Assembly (NCBI RefSeq): GCF_030506285.1
Contig: NZ_CP119422.1
Coordinates: 186,001-250,000 of the forward strand
Length of the DNA: 64,000 nucleotides
Source of the DNA: Catalinimonas niigatensis
Lineage (GTDB): Bacteria > Bacteroidota > Bacteroidia > Cytophagales > Cyclobacteriaceae
Reading direction: 5' to 3'
A program made the position numbers and the translations under genes. The notes under the pieces are model-generated. The model made no database searches, was not told the DNA's origin, and worked only from the letters and a program-made list of their open reading frames with translations. Shown in pieces: positions 18,160 through 27,468 of the stretch (position 1 is the stretch's first letter; the number at the start of each line of letters is the position of its first letter).

Positions 18160-18762
18160 ATGACACTAAGTAAAGGAATACTGAGTTTCAGTATTATTTC
18201 AATACTTTTTTTTGCCTGTGAGAGTGATGAATACAAAACAGCACATAGCTATTTTGAACAGGGAGAATATACAAAAGCTATTGAACAATATAATGAATAT
18301 TTAGAGGAAGAACCTACGCATATTGAGTCCTTATATAATCGCGGACGGGCTTATGAAGAATTAGGAGAATATGATAAGTCATTGGCTAGCTATAAAGAGA
18401 CATTAGAAGTTGAGCCAGAGAATGTAAATGCGCTTATGAGTATTGGCAAATATCATTTTAGAAACGAAGGTTATAAGGACGCTGCTTTTTATTTTGATAA
18501 AGCTGCCCAAGTACATAAAAATGATGCTCAAGCGCATTATCTGGCTGGTAGAGCTTTTCATAAATCAGGAGAAACAGATAAGGCCTTGCAGGCATATAAT
18601 GCTGCAATCAGCGCCAACAAAGATCTGGGAGAAGCTTATCTGTATCGTGGCGCACTCAAAGTTTATCAGGGAAATGAATCAGGCGGTTGTGAAGATTTCA
18701 ACCTGGCAAAATCGCTTAGTGTAGCAGAAGCGCAAGAAGCCATAAATCAATATTGCAACTAA
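18160..18762 (+). CDS. TPR-repeat lipoprotein
   Basis: From the ATG at 18160 the product has 200 residues and a lipoprotein signal (SFSIISILFFAC, with the lipidated Cys at about residue 20). A GTG start at 18121 would hide this signal behind 13 basic residues. The mature protein consists of about five tetratricopeptide repeats, for example YFEQGEYTKAIEQYNEYLEE, then ALMSIGKYHFRNEGYKDAAF. TPR lipoproteins act as scaffolds on the inner or outer membrane. The specific partner is unknown. Confidence 0.82.
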   Translation: MTLSKGILSFSIISILFFACESDEYKTAHSYFEQGEYTKAIEQYNEYLEEEPTHIESLYNRGRAYEELGEYDKSLASYKETLEVEPENVNALMSIGKYHFRNEGYKDAAFYFDKAAQVHKNDAQAHYLAGRAFHKSGETDKALQAYNAAISANKDLGEAYLYRGALKVYQGNESGGCEDFNLAKSLSVAEAQEAINQYCN

Positions 18763-18780
18763 TGTATCATCCAACTAAGC

Positions 18781-18830
18781 GCTGCACAGTTTAGGAAAAT
18801 TGTGCAGCTAATTTGGGGTTTTTTTTGTCT
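18781..18830 (+). terminator. hairpin terminator between convergent genes
   Basis: GCTGCACA (18781-18788) and TGTGCAGC (18801-18808) form an eight-pair stem with a 12-base loop, followed at about 18819 by GGGG and eight T. It lies just after the TPR lipoprotein gene. The distal arm is inside the last codons of the convergent dehydrogenase gene, so its role for that gene is less clear. Confidence 0.5.
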
Positions 18831-19678
18831 TCTCGATAATCATAAAAACCTTGTTTGCTTTTCACACCTAAATTTCCTGAAGCCACCATGTTGACTAAAA
18901 GCGGACAAGGAGCATATCTTGGATTACCAAATCCATCCTGCAATACCTTAAGAATGGAAAGACATACATCAAGCCCAATAAAATCTGCCAGTTTAAGCGG
19001 TCCCATAGGGTGAGCCATGCCCAGTTCCGTAATCTGATCAATCTCTTTCACACCCGCTACGCCTTCATACAAACTATAAATAGCTTCGTTAATCATTGGC
19101 ATCAGTATTCTGTTAGAAATGAATCCCGGATAATCCTCTACAACCAGGGGAATTTTGTTTAGATCCTTGGACAACTTTATAACGCTAGTTGCTACTTCCT
19201 CTGATGTAGCATATCCTTTAATTACTTCTACCAATTTCATGACAGGTACAGGGTTCATAAAATGCATGCCAATGACTTGAGCTGGCCTTTGTGTACAGGA
19301 GGCAATTTTAGTAATTGAAATAGAGGAAGTATTGGTGGCCAGTATAGTATCTGGCTGACAAAGAGAATCAAGTTCCTGAAAAATTGCTTTTTTTACTTCA
19401 AAGTTTTCAGTAGCTGCTTCAATGACCAGACTTACGTCTTTCACACTTTTTTCAAGATGGGATGAGACAGAAATATTCTGCAATGCTTTTTGTTTCTCTT
19501 CACTGCTAATGATTTCTTTCTTGAGCTGACGTTCTAAATTACTTTCTATGGTAGTAAGCGCCTGACTTAACAGATTATCATTTAAGTCATAGAGGTGTAC
19601 CTGATATGCATGCTGAGCAAATACATGAGCGATACCATTCCCCATAGTACCTGCACCAATTACACAAATTTTATCCAT
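18791..19678 (-). CDS. 3-hydroxybutyryl-CoA / 3-hydroxyacyl-CoA dehydrogenase
   Basis: The product of about 295 residues starts at the ATG at 19678 (MDKICVIGAGTMGNGIAHVF), a canonical NAD-binding motif close to the N-terminus. Further markers are VIEAATENFEVKKAIFQELD, LATNTSSISITKIAS, and GMHFMNPVPVMKLVEVI with the catalytic His. The C-terminal 3HCDH domain includes YPGFISNRILMPMINEAI. The enzyme oxidises or reduces 3-hydroxyacyl-CoA, either in beta-oxidation or in butanoyl-CoA metabolism. The length excludes the multifunctional FadB-type fusion. No beta-oxidation gene is adjacent. Confidence 0.93.
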   Translation of the reverse strand: MDKICVIGAGTMGNGIAHVFAQHAYQVHLYDLNDNLLSQALTTIESNLERQLKKEIISSEEKQKALQNISVSSHLEKSVKDVSLVIEAATENFEVKKAIFQELDSLCQPDTILATNTSSISITKIASCTQRPAQVIGMHFMNPVPVMKLVEVIKGYATSEEVATSVIKLSKDLNKIPLVVEDYPGFISNRILMPMINEAIYSLYEGVAGVKEIDQITELGMAHPMGPLKLADFIGLDVCLSILKVLQDGFGNPRYAPCPLLVNMVASGNLGVKSKQGFYDYREDKKNPKLAAQFS

Positions 19679-19852
19679 AAGCATCTGATTTATAGTTTTT
19701 TATATTAAATCAAGTATATTAATTATTTAATACACCAAAAAGCTAATTTTTCACGATAATAATTAGAATGAATCTTGCTCGTTATTTAAACAATGTGTTA
19801 TAATTTGGCATATTAATTACCGAAACTTATTTTAATAACAAAACATAATTCA

Positions 19853-20881
19853 ATGCGTCAATTTTCATTGATTGCTTTATTTCTTTTTTTATACACAGGA
19901 ATAAGCGCTCAGGGTTTTAATCCGGGTATGGAAGATGACCGACATCCCTATCCTTTTCGCGCTTTTTTAAATAAGTTTTCAGTGAATTTAAGCTCTGGTT
20001 ATGCCCGCACTTTTTACAGGCAGGAATTTACAGATTTTGCTTATCTGAGAAATCAACAAGGTTCATTTTTAATCAATGCTGATGATGCTATTGAAGGAAC
20101 TACTATAAGTGGCTTGAATAATTGGTTTTCAGGTGTGGGTACTACCAATGAGATAGCGTTGAATGGAGAGTACAAAATGATACGATTTGACTCTACTGAC
20201 AGCCCTCTTAGGAGCAGTGGATATGGGGTACCGATTAACCTTGCAATTTATTTTAATATTTTCAGACTAAGATTGGGTGGTGGCGCCAGTATGGAGTTTC
20301 TTACTGCTAACGTTACTGAACCTGAGGATTTTCTCTCTCCTTATTCTGATCCTGAACAGATAAAGAGCCGTATGACACGCTATTATTTCCTTATGGGGTA
20401 TAGTATTTATGAGTACTATGATCTCGCTTTTGGGATAGATATCAGGGCAGGAAAGGTAAATAGAGGGAGTGGGTTTGACGATACCTATATCCAATCTAAT
20501 CCCTACTTTAATATTGGTGTAACATTTGAAAAGGTGTACTCTGAGTATTTTAGAGTCTACCTCAGACCTTCCTATGAGTTTAAGAGTTTTGAGGTGAGCT
20601 TACCTGAAACTGCTGCGCAACCCAGTCTAACTGTCAACGACAACGTCTTTCAGCTAACATTGGGTTTAAGTATTAACTATCCGGATCTTCCCAGATCACC
20701 CATTCCTAATGACAAAACACAAATGAAACACTATGTGTCCGACTCCAAAGGAAACAGAATGTTGGTAAGAGGTCAGCCTTTTTGGAAGAAGCAAGACCCT
20801 AAAATTGGAGAGCTTTATCCAGAACTTAAAAAAAGTAAACGGAAGAGGAATAGTCGTTTTTTGTTCTTTAAAAAGAAGTGA
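19853..20881 (+). CDS. outer-membrane beta-barrel-like hypothetical protein
   Basis: The 342-residue product has a signal peptide (MRQFSLIALFLFLYTGISAQ) followed by alternating hydrophobic and polar strands rich in Tyr and Phe, such as FSVNLSSGYARTFYRQEF, then YFNIGVTFEKVYSEYFRVYL. The tail is very basic (KSKRKRNSRFLFFKKK). This pattern fits a Bacteroidota outer-membrane barrel or porin-like protein, but I recognise no family. It is followed about 190 bases later by gyrA and appears to be a single-gene unit. Confidence 0.65.
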   Translation: MRQFSLIALFLFLYTGISAQGFNPGMEDDRHPYPFRAFLNKFSVNLSSGYARTFYRQEFTDFAYLRNQQGSFLINADDAIEGTTISGLNNWFSGVGTTNEIALNGEYKMIRFDSTDSPLRSSGYGVPINLAIYFNIFRLRLGGGASMEFLTANVTEPEDFLSPYSDPEQIKSRMTRYYFLMGYSIYEYYDLAFGIDIRAGKVNRGSGFDDTYIQSNPYFNIGVTFEKVYSEYFRVYLRPSYEFKSFEVSLPETAAQPSLTVNDNVFQLTLGLSINYPDLPRSPIPNDKTQMKHYVSDSKGNRMLVRGQPFWKKQDPKIGELYPELKKSKRKRNSRFLFFKKK

Positions 20882-21071
20882 TTAACGTCTTCTTAATGAA
20901 CATTGAATTTAATCAAGATGAAAGATGTCCCTTAAGGCTTTAATCCAACATAAAATGTATGTGGATTGAACAATTTTTGGTAAATTGCACCCTTCAAACA
21001 AAGTCTTTTTTAAAATATTTATTGGTAAGGTACCTTTCAATCAAAGATTAATTAGAGTTAGAATTTAGATT

Positions 21072-23549
21072 ATGGCAGACGGCGCTAATGAGAACATCAT
21101 CCCTATCAACATAGAAGATGAAATGAGAGGGGCATACATCGACTACTCGATGTCTGTAATTATCTCCAGAGCATTACCAGATGTAAGAGACGGGTTAAAA
21201 CCTGTACATAGACGAGTATTGTATGGTATGCTTGATTTAGGACTTACACATAACAAATCACATAAAAAATCGGCAAGAATTGTAGGAGAAGTACTAGGAA
21301 AGTACCATCCTCATGGTGATGCTTCTGTATACGATTCTATGGTTCGCATGGCACAGCATTGGTCTATGCGCTATATGCTGGTGGATGGGCAGGGTAATTT
21401 TGGTTCAGTGGATGGCGATTCCCCCGCAGCCATGCGATATACTGAGGCCCGCTTAAGAAGAATCGCTGAAGAACTTCTGGCTGATATCAACAAAGATACC
21501 ATTGATTTTCAGTCTAACTTTGACGACTCTCTCAAAGAACCGGTGTGTCTGCCTTCCAAGTTGCCCAATATTCTGGTGAATGGCACTTCTGGTATTGCAG
21601 TAGGAATGGCTACCAATATGGCTCCTCATAACTTGACAGAAGTCATAGACGGAATCAAACATTTCATTGATGATGAAGAAGTTACGATAGAAGAGCTTAT
21701 GCAGCATGTGAAGGCTCCTGATTTCCCAACTGGTGGAATTATCTATGGCTATCAGGGAGTTAAAAATGCACTTGAAACGGGTAGGGGACGAATTGTGATT
21801 CGTGCTAAAGCTGAAATTCTGGAAACCAAAACTGGCAAAACACAAATTATCGTTACCGAGATTCCCTATCAGGTCAACAAAGCATCAATGATTGAAAAGA
21901 CGGCTGCTTTGGTGAATGAAAAGAAAATTGAAGGTATATCAGATATTCGGGATGAATCGGATAGAAATGGGATGAGAATCGTTTACGATCTTAAAAAGGA
22001 TGCGGTGCCCAATGTTGTTTTAAACAACTTATACAAGTATACACAGCTTCAATCTTCATTTGGGGTAAACAATGTTGCTTTGGTAAAAGGAAGACCGCAA
22101 ACTCTAAACCTTAAGCAAATTATTACTCATTTTGTGGAACATCGCCACAATGTTGTAGTTAGAAGGACTCAGTTTGAACTCAATGAAGCAGAAAAAAGAC
22201 TACATCTTTTAGAGGGATATCTGATTGCACTAGATAATATTGATGAAGTCATTAATATTATTAGATCATCTCAAGACCCTGAAACAGCCCGTACACGGCT
22301 GATGGAGTCGTTTGAACTCACAGAGATTCAAGCCAGGGCAATTCTTGATATGCGTCTTCAACGTCTCACCGGTCTGGAAAGAGACAAAATCCAGAAAGAA
22401 TACGAAGAAGTACAAAGTCAGGTAGAATATTTGCGTAAAGTGCTGGAAGAAAGGGATCTTCGTATGCAAATTATCAAAGATGAACTTGATGATTTAAAGG
22501 ATAAATATGGAGATGATCGTCGCACTGACATTGTATACAGTGCTGAAGACCTGAGTAATGAAGATATGATTCCTAATGAGGAGATGTTAATCACGATCTC
22601 TCACAATGGATATATTAAACGATCAAACCTGAATGAATACAGAACACAGGGTAGAGGAGGTGTAGGTTCAAGAGGTGCTTCTTCTAAAGATGGTGATTTT
22701 ACTGAGCATCTTTTTATTGCTCATATGCACAATTATCTTTTGATTTTTACCGAATTGGGCAAGGTATTTTGGATCAAAGTCTACGCAATACCCGAAGGTA
22801 GTAAAACCGCAAAAGGTAGGGCTATTCAGAATTTGATCAATATTACTCCTGATGATTCTGTAAGAGCGGTCATCAATGTAAAGAACCTTGAAGATCCTGA
22901 TTATGTTAATAATGCCTATTTAGTAATGTCTACTAAAAACGGGATCATTAAAAAGACCAGCTTAGAAGCTTATTCAAGGCCAAGAGCAAACGGAATCAAT
23001 GCAATTACCATTAATGAGGGAGACCGCTTATTAAATGTGGCTTTAACGGATGGGAAATCAGAAGTGATTTTAGCCGTTAAGTCTGGCAGAGCTATCCGTT
23101 TTAATGAAAATGAAGTACGCTCTATGGGTCGTACAGCAGCTGGCGTAAGAGGCATCACTTTAGACGATGAAAAGGATGAAGTGATTGGAATGGTTTGCGT
23201 AAATGATCTGGAAAGTCATCTGCTAGTAGTTTCTGAAAAGGGTTATGGAAAAAGATCTATGCTGGATGAGTATAGAATAACCCGAAGAGGAGGAAAAGGT
23301 GTGAAGACTATGAACATTACTTCAAAAACAGGAACTTTGGTCTCTATTGCTGAAGTTACTGATGAAAATGATTTAATGCTCATCAATAGATCAGGAATTA
23401 TGATCCGGCTTGCTGTCTCTGAATTGCGAGTGATGGGACGTGCAACTCAGGGAGTAAGGCTAATCAGATTAAACCAGGATGACATCATTACTTCAGTTGC
23501 CAAAGTTGATAAACTACCTGAAGAGGTAGATGAAGAAGAAAAATCTTAG
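21072..23549 (+). CDS. gyrA: DNA gyrase subunit A
   Basis: The 825-residue protein begins with the gyrase N-terminal motif [10 protein letters not shown]-like sequence ([20 protein letters not shown]). The quinolone-resistance region [10 protein letters not shown] is at residues 81-88 or so, and the catalytic Tyr is Tyr123 in [10 protein letters not shown]. The C-terminal domain contains beta-pinwheel blades, including [11 protein letters not shown], the GyrA-box that separates gyrase from topoisomerase IV. GyrA cuts and religates DNA in the A2B2 holoenzyme that introduces negative supercoils. The residue at the E. coli Ser83 position is Ala84 here. gyrB is not in the window. Confidence 0.97.
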   Translation: MADGANENIIPINIEDEMRGAYIDYSMSVIISRALPDVRDGLKPVHRRVLYGMLDLGLTHNKSHKKSARIVGEVLGKYHPHGDASVYDSMVRMAQHWSMRYMLVDGQGNFGSVDGDSPAAMRYTEARLRRIAEELLADINKDTIDFQSNFDDSLKEPVCLPSKLPNILVNGTSGIAVGMATNMAPHNLTEVIDGIKHFIDDEEVTIEELMQHVKAPDFPTGGIIYGYQGVKNALETGRGRIVIRAKAEILETKTGKTQIIVTEIPYQVNKASMIEKTAALVNEKKIEGISDIRDESDRNGMRIVYDLKKDAVPNVVLNNLYKYTQLQSSFGVNNVALVKGRPQTLNLKQIITHFVEHRHNVVVRRTQFELNEAEKRLHLLEGYLIALDNIDEVINIIRSSQDPETARTRLMESFELTEIQARAILDMRLQRLTGLERDKIQKEYEEVQSQVEYLRKVLEERDLRMQIIKDELDDLKDKYGDDRRTDIVYSAEDLSNEDMIPNEEMLITISHNGYIKRSNLNEYRTQGRGGVGSRGASSKDGDFTEHLFIAHMHNYLLIFTELGKVFWIKVYAIPEGSKTAKGRAIQNLINITPDDSVRAVINVKNLEDPDYVNNAYLVMSTKNGIIKKTSLEAYSRPRANGINAITINEGDRLLNVALTDGKSEVILAVKSGRAIRFNENEVRSMGRTAAGVRGITLDDEKDEVIGMVCVNDLESHLLVVSEKGYGKRSMLDEYRITRRGGKGVKTMNITSKTGTLVSIAEVTDENDLMLINRSGIMIRLAVSELRVMGRATQGVRLIRLNQDDIITSVAKVDKLPEEVDEEEKS

Positions 23550-23610
23550 TAGTCAATAATTAAATATCTTTATATTCTTTATAAAAACTTGTTACCTATA
23601 CTGCACAATT

Positions 23611-24750
23611 ATGAAAAAGTACACTTTAAGTCTTATTGTTTGTTTGGCCGTAGTTGCAACAGCATTCGGTCAAAGCAAGAACGTTAGAAAGGCAGAATCA
23701 GCTCTAGAAAAAGGTGATCTTGCTGAAGCTAAATCAATGATTGATCCAGCGATAACTGATGAGAAAACCAAAGATGAAGGCAAAACTTGGTTTATCTATG
23801 GTCAGGTTTATCAGGCGATAGGTGAGGATTCTACCAATTCTGTTCAGGTAGATTCTCCATACCAAACTGCTTTGGATGCTTACCGTAAAGCCAAAGATTT
23901 GGAAAAAGAAGGAGCGGTATATTATACTTTTGCAGATCAGCAAATTCAGGATATTTGGGCTAAGAATGTGAATGCTGGTGCTGAAATGTACCAGGCACAA
24001 GATTTTGAAAATGCTATTCAGGCCTTTGATGTTGCTAAAATGGCTGTTCCTGAAGATACAACGGCTTATATTTACGCTGGGATTTCAGCTCAACAAGCGG
24101 GAAATTTAGATGTTGCTGCTGAAAATTATGAATACCTTGTTGATGAACTAGATTACAAAAGTGAAGATTTTTACAATAGCTTAATTTATATCTACTTGGT
24201 AGAGAAAAAAGACAACGAAAAAGCTGTTGAGTACTTGAGAAAAGCGCAAGAGGCTTATCCAGAAAATTCTGATTTTCTAAAAAGAGAAATTAATGTTCTT
24301 ATCAATGATGAAAATTATGATGAAGCTGAGCAAAAGCTAACTAAAGCTATTGAAGCAGAGGATGATAATTCAATTTTATACTACAATAGAGCTTATTTGT
24401 ATGAGCAGATGGATAGAGATGAAGAAGCAATAACCAATTATAAGAAAGCCATTGAACTTGATCCTTCTTACTTTGATGCAAATTTTAATTTAGCTGCGTT
24501 TTATTTCAATAAAGCCGCTGAAGTTCTTCAGGAAGCTAATGATATGGATTTGAAAGAATATCAGAAGCGTGGGAAAGAAATAGAAGGAAATGCCAAAGCT
24601 TATTTTGAGCAAGCACTTCCTTACCTGGAGAAATCCAAAGAGCTTAAGCCTGATGATGAGAAAGTTTTAACAACTCTTCAGACTGTTTATACAAGATTGG
24701 GAATGGAAGATAAAGCTGAACAACTTCAATCAGAAATGAGTGGACAGTAA
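23611..24750 (+). CDS. exported TPR-repeat protein
   Basis: The 379-residue product has a signal peptide (MKKYTLSLIVCLAVVATAFG) and then mostly tetratricopeptide repeats, for example AGISAQQAGNLDVAAENYEY, then ILYYNRAYLYEQMDRDEEAI and AIELDPSYFDANFNLAAFYF. The composition is acidic. It lies about 60 bases after gyrA but has its own start region, and a hairpin terminator follows. Such periplasmic TPR proteins are widespread in Cytophagales and have no assigned role. Confidence 0.85.
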   Translation: MKKYTLSLIVCLAVVATAFGQSKNVRKAESALEKGDLAEAKSMIDPAITDEKTKDEGKTWFIYGQVYQAIGEDSTNSVQVDSPYQTALDAYRKAKDLEKEGAVYYTFADQQIQDIWAKNVNAGAEMYQAQDFENAIQAFDVAKMAVPEDTTAYIYAGISAQQAGNLDVAAENYEYLVDELDYKSEDFYNSLIYIYLVEKKDNEKAVEYLRKAQEAYPENSDFLKREINVLINDENYDEAEQKLTKAIEAEDDNSILYYNRAYLYEQMDRDEEAITNYKKAIELDPSYFDANFNLAAFYFNKAAEVLQEANDMDLKEYQKRGKEIEGNAKAYFEQALPYLEKSKELKPDDEKVLTTLQTVYTRLGMEDKAEQLQSEMSGQ

Positions 24751-24773
24751 AAGAAGCTAATTTTCAAATTTAT

Positions 24774-24806
24774 AAAAGAGAGGCTAAGCTAAAAGGTCTC
24801 TTTTTT
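24774..24806 (+). terminator. intrinsic terminator after TPR gene
   Basis: AAAAGAGA (24774-24781) pairs with TCTCTTTT (24797-24804), followed by further T residues. It lies about 24 bases after the stop codon of the TPR gene and before the decayed IS region. Confidence 0.6.
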
Positions 24807-24822
24807 ATGGTCTTATTATTTA

Positions 24823-24847
24823 TTTAACATAATGTAAATTATATAAC
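24823..24847 (+). repeat. 25-base sequence shared with 12690-12714
   Basis: TTTAACATAAT, five variable bases, then TTATATAAC. The same blocks with identical spacing occur beside the intact IS near 12.7 kb on the other strand. It is directly outside the inferred left inverted repeat of the decayed IS3 copy. Confidence 0.5.
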
Positions 24848-24894
24848 CGTTTGGGTAATACCCTGAAATAGCTCTACACAACTATTAAAAAGCT

Positions 24895-25284
24895 ATGAAA
24901 CAGAGTAATTTAGGGACTTTATCCAAAAAGTTATACTTCCCTTATCGCCTTAGACGGCATATTATTGAGAAAATAAATGTTGGTCTACTTACTGAGCACA
25001 AGGCCTGTGAAAAGTACGGCATAACGCTTAAATTGATTAGACAATGGCGCCGTAGTTACTACAAACATCGCATTTTGTCACCGCTAAATTCTTCTCCTAT
25101 GAAAGCTAAAAAGACCTCCCAAGATGAAATTAAAGCACTCAAAGCCAAATTAGCAGCTACTCAAAAGGCCTACGAAGATGAAAAAATAAAAGCCAGAGCC
25201 TATGAGATCATGATCGAGATTGCTGAAGAACAGTTTAAAATTCCTATCAGAAAAAAGTCTGGCCCCAAACAGCCAATCAAGTGA
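24895..25284 (+). CDS. IS3-family transposase OrfA (copy with dead OrfB)
   Basis: The 129-residue product has the OrfA helix-turn-helix (LRRHIIEKINVGLLTEHKAC, then LKLIRQWRRSYYKH) and a C-terminal coiled coil (KKTSQDEIKALKAKLAATQK onward). The frame is open, but the catalytic partner downstream is frameshifted, so the element cannot move by itself. It is related to, but clearly different from, the OrfA at 12246-12623. Confidence 0.85.
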   Translation: MKQSNLGTLSKKLYFPYRLRRHIIEKINVGLLTEHKACEKYGITLKLIRQWRRSYYKHRILSPLNSSPMKAKKTSQDEIKALKAKLAATQKAYEDEKIKARAYEIMIEIAEEQFKIPIRKKSGPKQPIK

Positions 25285-26273
25285 TCCAGGAGTTTCCTTT
25301 GCATAGCGTAGAGAAAACTTGTCAGCTATTTGGGGTGTCAAGGAGTGCCTTCAATAAGGCAGAAAAACGGATTAACGAGCGCTGCCTTCAGGAGGCATTG
25401 GTACTGGAAGAAGTTCGTCAGATAAAAAAGGTGGGCCCCACCGGGATCAGCCAAAGTTAGGCACCGAAAAAGTATACCTAAAGATTCAGCCATTTTTGAA
25501 AGAGCATGCCATTAAAATGGGCAGAGATAAGCTCTATGATTTGCTGAGAGCCTATCATTTGCTGCCTAAAAGAGGCAGATCTGGCATCAGAACTACATAT
25601 TCTAAGCATCACTTTTATAAATATCCGAACCTGGTGAAGGATATGGATGTGCTCAGGCCTAATCTGGTCTGGTGCAGCGACATCACGTACATAAGAACAG
25701 GAAATGGATGGAGTTATCTAAGCTTAATTACTGCCGGTGTGGAACACATGCTTATTCTCACAAGCTCATGGGTTGGTCTCTTCAACCTAGCCTGAGAGCT
25801 GAAGGGCCGGTTGAAGCACTCAAAATAGCTTTATCTTCCATTCCCAGGCGCATCAGAGCTGACTCCCCTACCCAATTGATCCACCACTCAGATCGTGGAA
25901 TACAATACTGCTGTAGAGAATATGTGAGTCTGTTAGAAAAGCACCAGGCGGCAGCCGCGCTGTAGATATCAGCATGGCTAAAGAGTCGTATGAGAATCCG
26001 ATATCCGAGCGAATCAACGGTATTCTTAAGGATGAATTGCTCCGCCCTGGATATCCCAGGTTTGAATTGGCTCAGAAAGCCATTAAGAAGGCAGTGCGGA
26101 TTTATAACACTGAAAGACCGCACAGAAGCATCAACATGATGTACCCTGTGGATGCTGAAAACTTAACAGGTCCTATCCCAAGGGTCTGGAAGAAAAATGG
26201 CTATAGGGAAAAGCAAAAATCTCAAAAAAATACAGCGGGTGAAAAGAAAAAAATAGAAGTGATTACATCTTAA
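25281..26273 (+). pseudogene. frameshifted IS3-family transposase OrfB
   Basis: Pieces of one orfB occur in successive frames. The first begins at 25281 (VIQEFPLHSVEKTCQLFGVS). A second contains KMGRDKLYDLLRAYHLLPKR and WCSDITYIRTG with the first catalytic Asp. A third carries LIHHSDRGIQYCCREYVSLL with the second Asp. The last has NPISERINGILKDELLRPGY with the catalytic Glu. At least three frame changes, near 25435, 25730 and 25960, separate them. All three DDE residues survive, so the decay is by small insertions or deletions rather than by loss of the active site. Confidence 0.85.
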
Positions 26274-26305
26274 ATCTGTACAGTGATTTTAGGGAATTAC
26301 CTAAA

Positions 26306-26394
26306 GCTATGAAAAAGAGTAATCCATATTTCAAAGAATTGCTTACCGGGTAAAGAAGAAATCTAAAAAAATACAGCTAGTATATATAGTTAGA
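26306..26394 (+). pseudogene. internally deleted remnant of a second IS3 copy
   Basis: GCTATGAAAAAGAGTAAT at 26306 onward mirrors the orfA start of the preceding element (GCTATGAAACAGAGTAAT). Shortly after it, AAATCTAAAAAAATACAGCT resembles the 3' end of orfB (AAATCTCAAAAAAATACAGC). The two ends of an element are thus joined with the interior missing. The short open frame stops after 14 codons. Confidence 0.55.
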
Positions 26395-26462
26395 ATGATG
26401 ATGAAACGTGAAAACTTTTTTATCCCCAAGACCAAGAAAAAAGCGGTTCAACTAGTAGTTGA
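26395..26462 (+). pseudogene. truncated orfA start of the 11-12.7 kb IS type
   Basis: GAATGATGATGAAACGT followed by codons for KKKAVQLV matches the start of the OrfA of the intact element (MMMKRKKPYFPLKTKKKAVQ). Homology ends after about 60 bases. The remnant abuts the 3' end of the convergent TIM-barrel gene and supplies its stop codon. Confidence 0.7.
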
Positions 26463-27335
26463 CGAATTGTTGTTTGGTGAAATAGTGAGAGATTTAAATT
26501 TGTGAGTCAGAGCGGTTAATGATTCTTCAACACCCATGCGTTCTAGAGATGATGCTCCCACAAAGCCATGTACATCAGTTTCATCTAATATCACCCTTAC
26601 ATCTTCAGGCGTATTGATAGGTCCGCCATGTGCCAGAAAAAAAATATCAGAATTCACTTTTTTACCGGCCTTCATAATCTTTTTTGTCCTTTCAACAGCA
26701 TCTTCCATAGTACAAGTTGCTCCAATAACTCCTACTGAGCCTCCCACGGTAGTGCCTACATGGGCAATGATGGCATCCGCACCTGCTTCAGCCATCTGAA
26801 TAGCCTCCTCAGGTTTTGCTACATAAACGATAGAAAAAAACTCCATTTTAGAGGCAAGCCTCACCATTTCTACTTCTTTTTCAAAACCCATCCCCGTTTC
26901 TTCAAGCACATTTCTGAAATGCCCATCTACTATAGAATGAGTAGGAAAATTGTTAATTCCAGAGAAGCCCATATCTTTTACTTTTAATAAATGATGCCAA
27001 ATTCTCCGACGAGGATCAGATCCATGTACACCACAAATTACCGGAATTTCCTCTACAACGGGCAGTACTTCAAACTCACCAATTTCCATAGCCACTGCGT
27101 TAGCATCACCATAAGCCATTAAACCAGCCGTTGATCCATGTCCTGACATTCTAAAACGACCTGAATTATAAATGATAATCAAATCAGCGCCACCTTTTTC
27201 AATAAATTTAGCACTTATGCCTGTACCGGCACCCGCAGCAATGATGGCTTTATTCTGAGCCAGTGTAGCTTGTAAACGATCTCTGACTTCTTGTCTTGTA
27301 TAAGGATTTCCCTTACCCGTCCATGGATTTGGCAT
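26448..27335 (-). CDS. TIM-barrel phosphoenolpyruvate hydrolase-family protein (Tm-1 C-terminal-domain homologue)
   Basis: The 295-residue product is a TIM-barrel protein of the PEP-hydrolase-like family. Visible motifs are AIIAAGAGTGISAKFIEKGG, IIYNSGRFRMSGHGSTAGLM, GINNFPTHSIVDGHFR, ADAIIAHVGTTVGGSVG and FLAHGGPINTPEDV. In plants and fungi a related barrel is fused behind a Tm-1/UPF0261 domain, and here the UPF0261 gene is the upstream neighbour. The reaction is not established. The last three residues and the stop codon come from an IS3 remnant, so the native C-terminus may have been slightly altered. Confidence 0.85.
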   Translation of the reverse strand: MPNPWTGKGNPYTRQEVRDRLQATLAQNKAIIAAGAGTGISAKFIEKGGADLIIIYNSGRFRMSGHGSTAGLMAYGDANAVAMEIGEFEVLPVVEEIPVICGVHGSDPRRRIWHHLLKVKDMGFSGINNFPTHSIVDGHFRNVLEETGMGFEKEVEMVRLASKMEFFSIVYVAKPEEAIQMAEAGADAIIAHVGTTVGGSVGVIGATCTMEDAVERTKKIMKAGKKVNSDIFFLAHGGPINTPEDVRVILDETDVHGFVGASSLERMGVEESLTALTHKFKSLTISPNNNSSTTS

Positions 27336-27468
27336 GATGATTACTTTATTTATTATTCAGATTGATTGGTTATTTTATCATTTTACACAATGGGATCAAT
27401 CGTCCAAAGCCCAAAAATATAATATCAATACTATACTAAAGTGATTTATCTCTGAATCTTTTATCAAG

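Larger units (their letters stand above)
24850..26305 (+). mobile_element. decayed IS3-family element
   Basis: Imperfect inverted repeats bound the element: TTTGGGTAATACCCTGAAAT at 24850-24869 and, on the minus strand, TTTAGGTAATTCCCTAAAAT ending at 26305. Inside are an intact orfA and an orfB broken by several frameshifts. The length of about 1.45 kb is normal for IS3. Its type differs from the intact element at 11.1-12.7 kb, but a terminal remnant of the same type sits at 10993-11137. Confidence 0.75.

Noticed and set aside
24774-24806. Terminal inverted repeat of the IS
   Set aside because: It pairs with itself as a hairpin next to the TPR stop codon and is outside the matching IS ends.
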